A DNA stretch of 12,366 bases, from the NCBI GenBank assembly GCA_015852425.1, contig JAAAIG010001021.1, positions 1-12,366 on the forward strand, read 5' to 3'. How positions within the stretch are numbered: the first letter of the stretch is position 1; the number at the start of each line of letters is the position of its first letter. Both the position numbers and the translations under genes were made by a program. The notes below the pieces were generated by a model. That model saw only the letters and a program-made list of their open reading frames with translations, did no database searches and was not told where the DNA came from. Below are positions 8,420 through 12,366 of the stretch, piece by piece. The DNA is from Gryganskiella cystojenkinii. Its lineage: Eukaryota > Mortierellomycota > Mortierellomycetes > Mortierellales > Mortierellaceae.

Positions 8420-9656
8420 TTAACTAGAGTAATGAATATAAGGGACCCATTCATCCATGTAATAAAAGGTCTTTCTATAGTTATCCTCAGTCATTTTTAT
8501 CTTTTGATCCGTGTGCTCCTTGGGCATTGTGCTGATAACGTGGCAGTTTGGACATAAGTATGCTGCGACAAAACTCAAACTGCTCCCAGAGGTCATCAAA
8601 TACTTTGAACCGATCATGAACCGCAGAGTTTCTTCTGTCGACTCCATGTTATGATATTGTGCCTCGGGAAGGACTCGCTTTATAGCCCGCAGCCGCCACC
8701 AATTACTCAAGGACCAGACGGAGGGCTTAAAATAGACAAAGTGGATCTTATCATCGGGCAGTGATGTGTTGAACTTCCGTCGCAAGCCTTCGATCACCTT
8801 GACATAGGTCTCTGGGTTTTCAGACACTTGGATGTCGCCCAGCCGGATGTGAATCGCCAGGCGGTCAACCTGGTCAACCTTGCGTTGTCCTGACGTCGTC
8901 GATTCCGGGTATTGCAATAGATCCTGAATATCCCTGGTGGCATTGAAGAATGAAAAGTCTGCCCAGAAGCAATTCTTGTCGGATCTTGGGTTATCCTCGG
9001 GACAGAGGTAAGAGCTGCGTCCTCCAAAGCCTAGGAGCGGTCCCCGCAAGTCGATCTCACTATGAGCATAGGCAAAGGAGGTCGTGTCTCGATAATTGAT
9101 TACAGGGATCCACTGGTTCAGATGCATGTCAAACTCTTGATGAGTCGGTCCTGTCGCCGCGATTTCTTGAGGGACGGGGTACCGCTGTCGGAGGAGGTCG
9201 GCCAGCCACTGCAGATCAGCATGCCGAAAATTGTGAATGAAAGATTTTTCATTGAACACATACTGGAGCCCGTTGTTCTTGGCAAAATGAAGACCCATCA
9301 AAAGCTCACTGAACTTGTGCCCCATTCCTTGATTCGCAAAGTCATGTGTGAAGTATTTCAATTCCGACAGAGGCACCTTCTCGGAGGGAAGAGGCACATT
9401 CTCGGGTAGAGGCAAGTCGTCTTGGTCATGATTCTTGTTATTTCTGCTAAAGCGGAATTCATATGAACTATTGTTTTATGGAGAATAACAACATTGGTTA
9501 GAAAGGACTTTTGGGTATGCAAAAAAAGGATTGATGGTAGGGAGCAAAAAGCACAAATGAAGCTTACAAGACAAAATGTAAAAGAAGGAATGTTGGGAGC
9601 AAAACCAGGAGAAAGAGATGATGACGCTTCAAGACAAAGAGTTTCTTGAGCATCAT
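8420..9656 (-). CDS. type II membrane glycosyltransferase, fucosyltransferase-like (two exons: 9656-9568 and 9467-8420)
   Basis: Splicing gives a 378-residue protein. Exon 1 starts at ATGATG (9656) and encodes a basic start (MMLKKLFVLKRHH) and a hydrophobic anchor (FLLVLLPTFLLLHFV), typical of a Golgi type II enzyme. Exon 2 continues with a polar, proline-rich stem, then the lumenal domain. NQGMGHKFSELLMGLHFAKN (about 75-94) resembles the N-terminal Gly-rich helix of GT-B fucosyltransferases. HIRLGD (236-241) matches the HxRxGD donor-binding motif of the GT11/GT23/GT65 superfamily, and TSGSSLSFVAAYL (322-334) resembles the conserved Ser-rich C-terminal motif. The expected reaction is transfer of a sugar, perhaps fucose from GDP-fucose, to a glycan or glycoprotein in the secretory pathway; the acceptor is unknown. 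The intron (GTAAGC...CTAAC...ATAG) joins the frames exactly, which fixes the start. The TTG at 9415 is not the start. The gene has no breaks, unlike its Fanzor neighbour 140 bp downstream. Confidence 0.85.
9468..9567 (-). other. intron of the glycosyltransferase gene (100 bp)
   Basis: The donor is GTAAGC (9567-9562), the branch site TTCTAACC lies near 9500 and the acceptor is CAATAG (ends at 9468). It is phase 2: TT from exon 1 joins T from exon 2 to make a Phe codon. This is a textbook fungal intron. Confidence 0.85.
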
Positions 9657-9812
9657 TGTTGAATCTTGTTGATGATCAAGGATGCAACGCAGGCATATAA
9701 TTGGAGGCGTAGGCAAGGAGGGCGAGCGAGCAAGAGAGAGAGAGGGAGAGAAAAGAGGTGAAAAGACAGCTGAGGATTTGAAAGATGTTATGGATGAACG
9801 GATGGATGGATG
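9657..9812 (-). promoter_or_regulatory. glycosyltransferase leader and promoter region with simple repeats
   Basis: Upstream of the ATG on the minus strand lie a possible weak TATA-like AATTATATG (9694-9703) and a long CT-rich tract (9722-9757; GA-rich on the plus strand), as is common just upstream of fungal transcription starts. A GGAT microsatellite follows (9790-9812). Exact promoter elements cannot be fixed from the sequence. Confidence 0.4.
9790..9812. repeat. GGAT microsatellite
   Basis: Imperfect tandem GGAT units (TGGATGAACGGATGGATGGA then TG). A similar short run, GGATGGATGAATG, occurs at about 11890-11902 in the leader of the right-hand relic. Confidence 0.65.
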
Positions 9813-10680
9813 CTGGCGGTGAAATGATTAATGTACAAGTGGACAATTTGAGAGAGAACATAGAAAGACCGAATGGAAGGTAGCTGGCACATTTGCATCG
9901 AAACACCGACACAGCAGGCGGTTGGGTGTGGCTTTGACCGCATCAGATTCAGTGGCCAACAGGGGTTTTGATTCAAGTTTGATCGGTTTCATACGTGGAA
10001 CACACAGGCCGAGTTGATTTTCGATTTTCCTCCTGAAAAAAAAAAATTTGCACGCAGGCACGGATGAAAAAAATCGCAGGTGTTCGGAGACACGACATAG
10101 GCAACCCTGTGAAAAAACCTCGTACTCTCAAAACGCACCTGTCCTCTGCAGACTTTCTTTTCCCAACAATCAGACAGCATGGAGCAACAGCTACTCCCCA
10201 CACTTCCAAATGGCATAGGCAGTTGATCCTTAGCAAAAAAAAAGGTCCAAAATCGATGAAAAGAAAAATAGTTAGACATAACCCCTGGGTCCCAAGAGCT
10301 CGAGAGGCTGTGATCGTAGCTACCCGGCTCCTTAATAGTAGTGGTCTTGAAAACTGGTTGATATTGTCAAGGGTTACTGGCGGATTTAAAGTGATGAGCG
10401 AAGGTAAAGATATATCGAAGTGCTCAGCGAACAAAGAGTGCACAAGAAGAGCTAAGCTTGGTGAGTAGGCTATTGTAGACTGGGGGAAATAGAAGGTGCA
10501 GGCCAGCAGGTATGTTTAAGAAGAACAGGCGGAAGAATCGGATCCGGGTAAGACCAAGAGGCGATAAAATGATGGCAAACTATACCCGGGGCGGTACGCA
10601 TACTAATTCATGTGAACGCCTTGGATAAGATATTCCTAGAGGACTGCTCTGAAGGGAGATGGCTCAGATTTGTCGGTTAG
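9813..10680. other. about 870 bp without a supported gene
   Basis: Two fairly long frames overlap almost completely on opposite strands: 134 codons on plus (10064-10468, ATG) and 156 codons on minus (9973-10443). At most one can be real and neither has a recognisable motif. The plus frame is basic (start MKKIAGVRRHD; internal KKKGPKSMKRK). Their lengths are near what chance gives at this base composition. A small inverted repeat (CCGGGTA 10544-10550, TACCCGG 10583-10589) is also present. Confidence 0.4.
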
Positions 10681-11824
10681 TCAGCAGCAAGGAAACGGAA
10701 ACGGACCTGCGAAGGCAAGAAACAGTCGGTGGTTGATCAAAGGAGGACGGGAACAAGGACACGAGAGGTTATTTATTGTGCTTGTCAATGATGACCTCCA
10801 CTCAAGGTATGTCAGAAGACTGAAGTGAAAGACTAGTTGGATGTCGGCATTTTTGAGTAGTGCTGCGAAATCCTCTTGCATTAAGCCCAGAGATGTCACC
10901 GAGTCAAATGCTTGTCTCTTTTGTGAAACTAAGCGCCAATAGGCCTAACAACCAAAGAACGTGCCACCCCATACGACCTTGGAGGGTCGACAGTGTCTTG
11001 AACTTGAAGGCGATCCGCGCGGACGCCCGTTTTTATCGTGGGTTTGATGTATCCGCCATGACGGTTGGTCAGTAAAGCTCTTGCAATTTTTTCGAAACAT
11101 TGATTCAAAAGATGCTCGAATTGACTCAATATCATATCAACCTCTTTGACGAAGGCGAAATGTTTGGGGTGAAGCGCAAGGCAGTCAAACAGGGCACAGC
11201 GGACAGATTCGTGGCTCGTTGACTCGGTGGAGATCAACAAATGAATCCAGGATGCGAGTGCTTCTGAGCATTGGTGCTGAAGAAAGTGCTGGAGGTGATG
11301 TTCTATCGGGGGGTTCGTGTGATCGCACCTTTTCTTCGAACTTGGTCGTGTCGATGTTGCGAAGTGTCAGCGCAGGGTAGGTCGGATGGTCCGTGTACCG
11401 GATCTGGAAGTCTCTGACGATCTGGTCGAGCTCGGGGAAAGTCATGACGAATCGATCGTATATGGTCAGGAGTGGGGGACAGGATCCGGTCAAGGCAGGG
11501 ATGTAGAAGGAAGGAGAAAGGAGATAATTCTCTTCATTGGATTCGTCCTCGTCCTAATCGCGGTCGCATCGGAATTGTCGTAGTCATGATCATCGTGCTG
11601 AAGGTATTGTGCAAGGTAGAAGTCTTGGAGGTGGCAGCGGTTCTTGGTTGCATGCGAAGGATGAACATAGCGGTAATCTTCAGCGACGGGCCGGAAGAGT
11701 TGTAGGCTAGAAGGCAGGTCATTACTAGAAAAGGAGTGAAGGTCTCGAACCATTCCTTGTTGACTTGGAACGGTACTCGCGTGGTCCTCTATGGAAAGTC
11801 GTCGGGCTCAGGTACAGAAAACAT
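10681..11824 (-). pseudogene. decayed protein-coding gene with intact start region, family unknown
   Basis: The minus-strand ATG at 11824-11822 follows a CT/CA-rich leader and opens MFSVPEPDDFP, then meets a TAG at 11789-11791. The same frame continues with VPFQVNKEWFETFTPF. A one-base loss in a T-run (11725-11732) shifts it to SSLQLFRPVAEDYRYVHPSH and DFYLAQYLQHDDHDYDN. Another shift near 11553-11570 leads to an acidic DEDESNEENYLL, then LTIYDRFVMTFPELDQIVRD. An extra base in the C6 run (11308-11313) shifts to LQHFLQHQCSEALASWIHLL, FVKEVDMILSQFEHLLNQ and FEKIARALL. After roughly 11045 the frame changes again, reading KVVWGGTFFGC, a TAG (10945-10947), AYWRLVSQKRQAFDS, then DFAALLKNADIQLVFHFSLL to a TGA at 10681-10683. 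The pieces alternate cleanly and stay in order, so this is one old gene of about 370 codons, mostly helical. I do not recognise the family. Some shifts fall in homopolymers and could be assembly errors, but the two stops argue for decay. Confidence 0.65.
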
Positions 11825-12080
11825 TCTTGTTTGCGTGTGAGGTGTGTGTAAGTTGAGCAGGTGATGAGAATGGAAGGTAATGATGAACCGGATGGATGAA
11901 TGAAAGACAAAAATAAAAGGAAGATGTTCAAGCAACAGAAATAAAACAAAAGAAATGAATTGACGGCGTGACAGAGTGGGAAAAAACTCAAAAAAGAGAG
12001 CCTCTGTTTTGACCTTTTGTCTCTTGACGCCGTTGCTCTGCTCACTTTGTCCTTTCTCACCCCTGACAACTTCGCCAAAA
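11825..12080 (-). promoter_or_regulatory. leader and promoter of the right-hand relic
   Basis: On the minus strand, from about 12000 to 11825, the sequence is rich in C and T and ends in a CA-rich stretch with repeated CACAC before CAAACAAGAATG. That is the usual look of a fungal promoter and 5' leader. It also includes a short GGAT-type run (about 11890-11902). It supports the ATG at 11824 as the original start codon. Confidence 0.45.
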
Positions 12081-12366
12081 TCAATTTTCCCGGAGATATT
12101 CAATTTTGTGTTAACTGGCCTCCGTGGTTGCATGGCGGGATTTTTTGTCCCCTTTTTTTTCATTTCTAACTCCAGCGGCTTTGACAGTGGACGACTTTCT
12201 CAAGGTCGAGTGCCCCTCTTTGCATATTTTAGTTATCCCTTCCTCCGTTTTCAGCTGTCTGGACAGCTAAAAAAATTTGAAACACACGTTTTCGCCCAAG
12301 AACAATAAATTTCCAAGGTTTAAAATCATTTCATATATTTTTATTATCTTTCATTGCTCCTTCCCT
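12081..12366. other. right end, A/T-rich, no gene seen
   Basis: Mostly pyrimidine-rich and then A/T-rich on the plus strand, with a 7-bp perfect inverted repeat AGCTGTC-TG-GACAGCT at 12253-12268. It could be the promoter of a plus-strand gene beyond the window, but no start codon or coding frame supports this. Confidence 0.35.

Noticed and set aside
9973..10468. Overlapping 134-codon (plus) and 156-codon (minus) ORFs
   Set aside because: They occupy the same DNA on opposite strands and neither shows a domain, clear codon bias or splice context. Probably fortuitous.
10921..10990. Short intron GTATGG...TTAG in the right-hand relic
   Set aside because: It would be only about 30 bases long and would join the wrong phase.
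11553..11570. Intron explaining the frame change before the acidic stretch of the right-hand relic
   Set aside because: An AG acceptor (GATTAG) exists, but no GTRAG-type donor lies within a suitable distance upstream, and the coding pattern continues right up to the change.
1..12366. CRISPR array, tRNA, rRNA or telomere repeats
   Set aside because: No regularly spaced repeats, no tRNA B-box with matching arms, no conserved rRNA stretch and no TTAGGG arrays were seen.

Overview
This is eukaryotic nuclear DNA, most likely from an early-diverging filamentous fungus; Mortierellomycotina is my best guess. Three things suggest a fungus: GT...AG introns of about 100 bp with GTAAG-type donors and a CTAAC branch site, CT-rich leaders before start codons, and small, well-spaced genes. 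The placement in Mortierella relatives is inference, based on how closely the Fanzor relic resembles Fanzor proteins I associate with that group. No bacterial operons, ribosome binding sites, tRNA, rRNA or CRISPR array were seen.

Layout. Positions 1-4900 hold no intact gene. They contain two stretches that read as decayed coding sequence on the minus strand (263-929 and 2717-3124), separated by DNA in which only short, mutually overlapping ORFs occur. At 4908-5462 (minus) there is an intact intronless cupin-fold protein gene with a TATA box. A compact fold-back repeat (5777-5882), resembling a small transposon remnant, lies upstream of the cupin promoter. Next comes 586 bp of non-coding DNA with short repeats, then a nearly full-length but broken Fanzor gene (6469-8279, minus). 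Fanzor is the eukaryotic relative of the TnpB RNA-guided nuclease. Its RuvC catalytic residues and zinc-ribbon cysteines are all still encoded, but three frameshifts and one stop interrupt the reading frame. Only 140 bp further (8420-9656, minus) is an intact two-exon gene for a membrane-anchored glycosyltransferase of the fucosyltransferase-like superfamily. Its first exon encodes the signal anchor and is only found by splicing. The right part holds a short-repeat-rich promoter region, about 870 bp without a convincing gene, and a third decayed protein gene (10681-11824, minus) with a typical fungal leader upstream.

How it fits together. There is no sign that the genes work as a pathway. All supported genes are on the minus strand, but each seems independently transcribed. 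The main theme is decay: two intact genes (cupin, glycosyltransferase) among four disrupted ones. The Fanzor relic is the most notable item because its catalytic motifs are intact, so inactivation was recent, or some of the homopolymer frameshifts are assembly errors.
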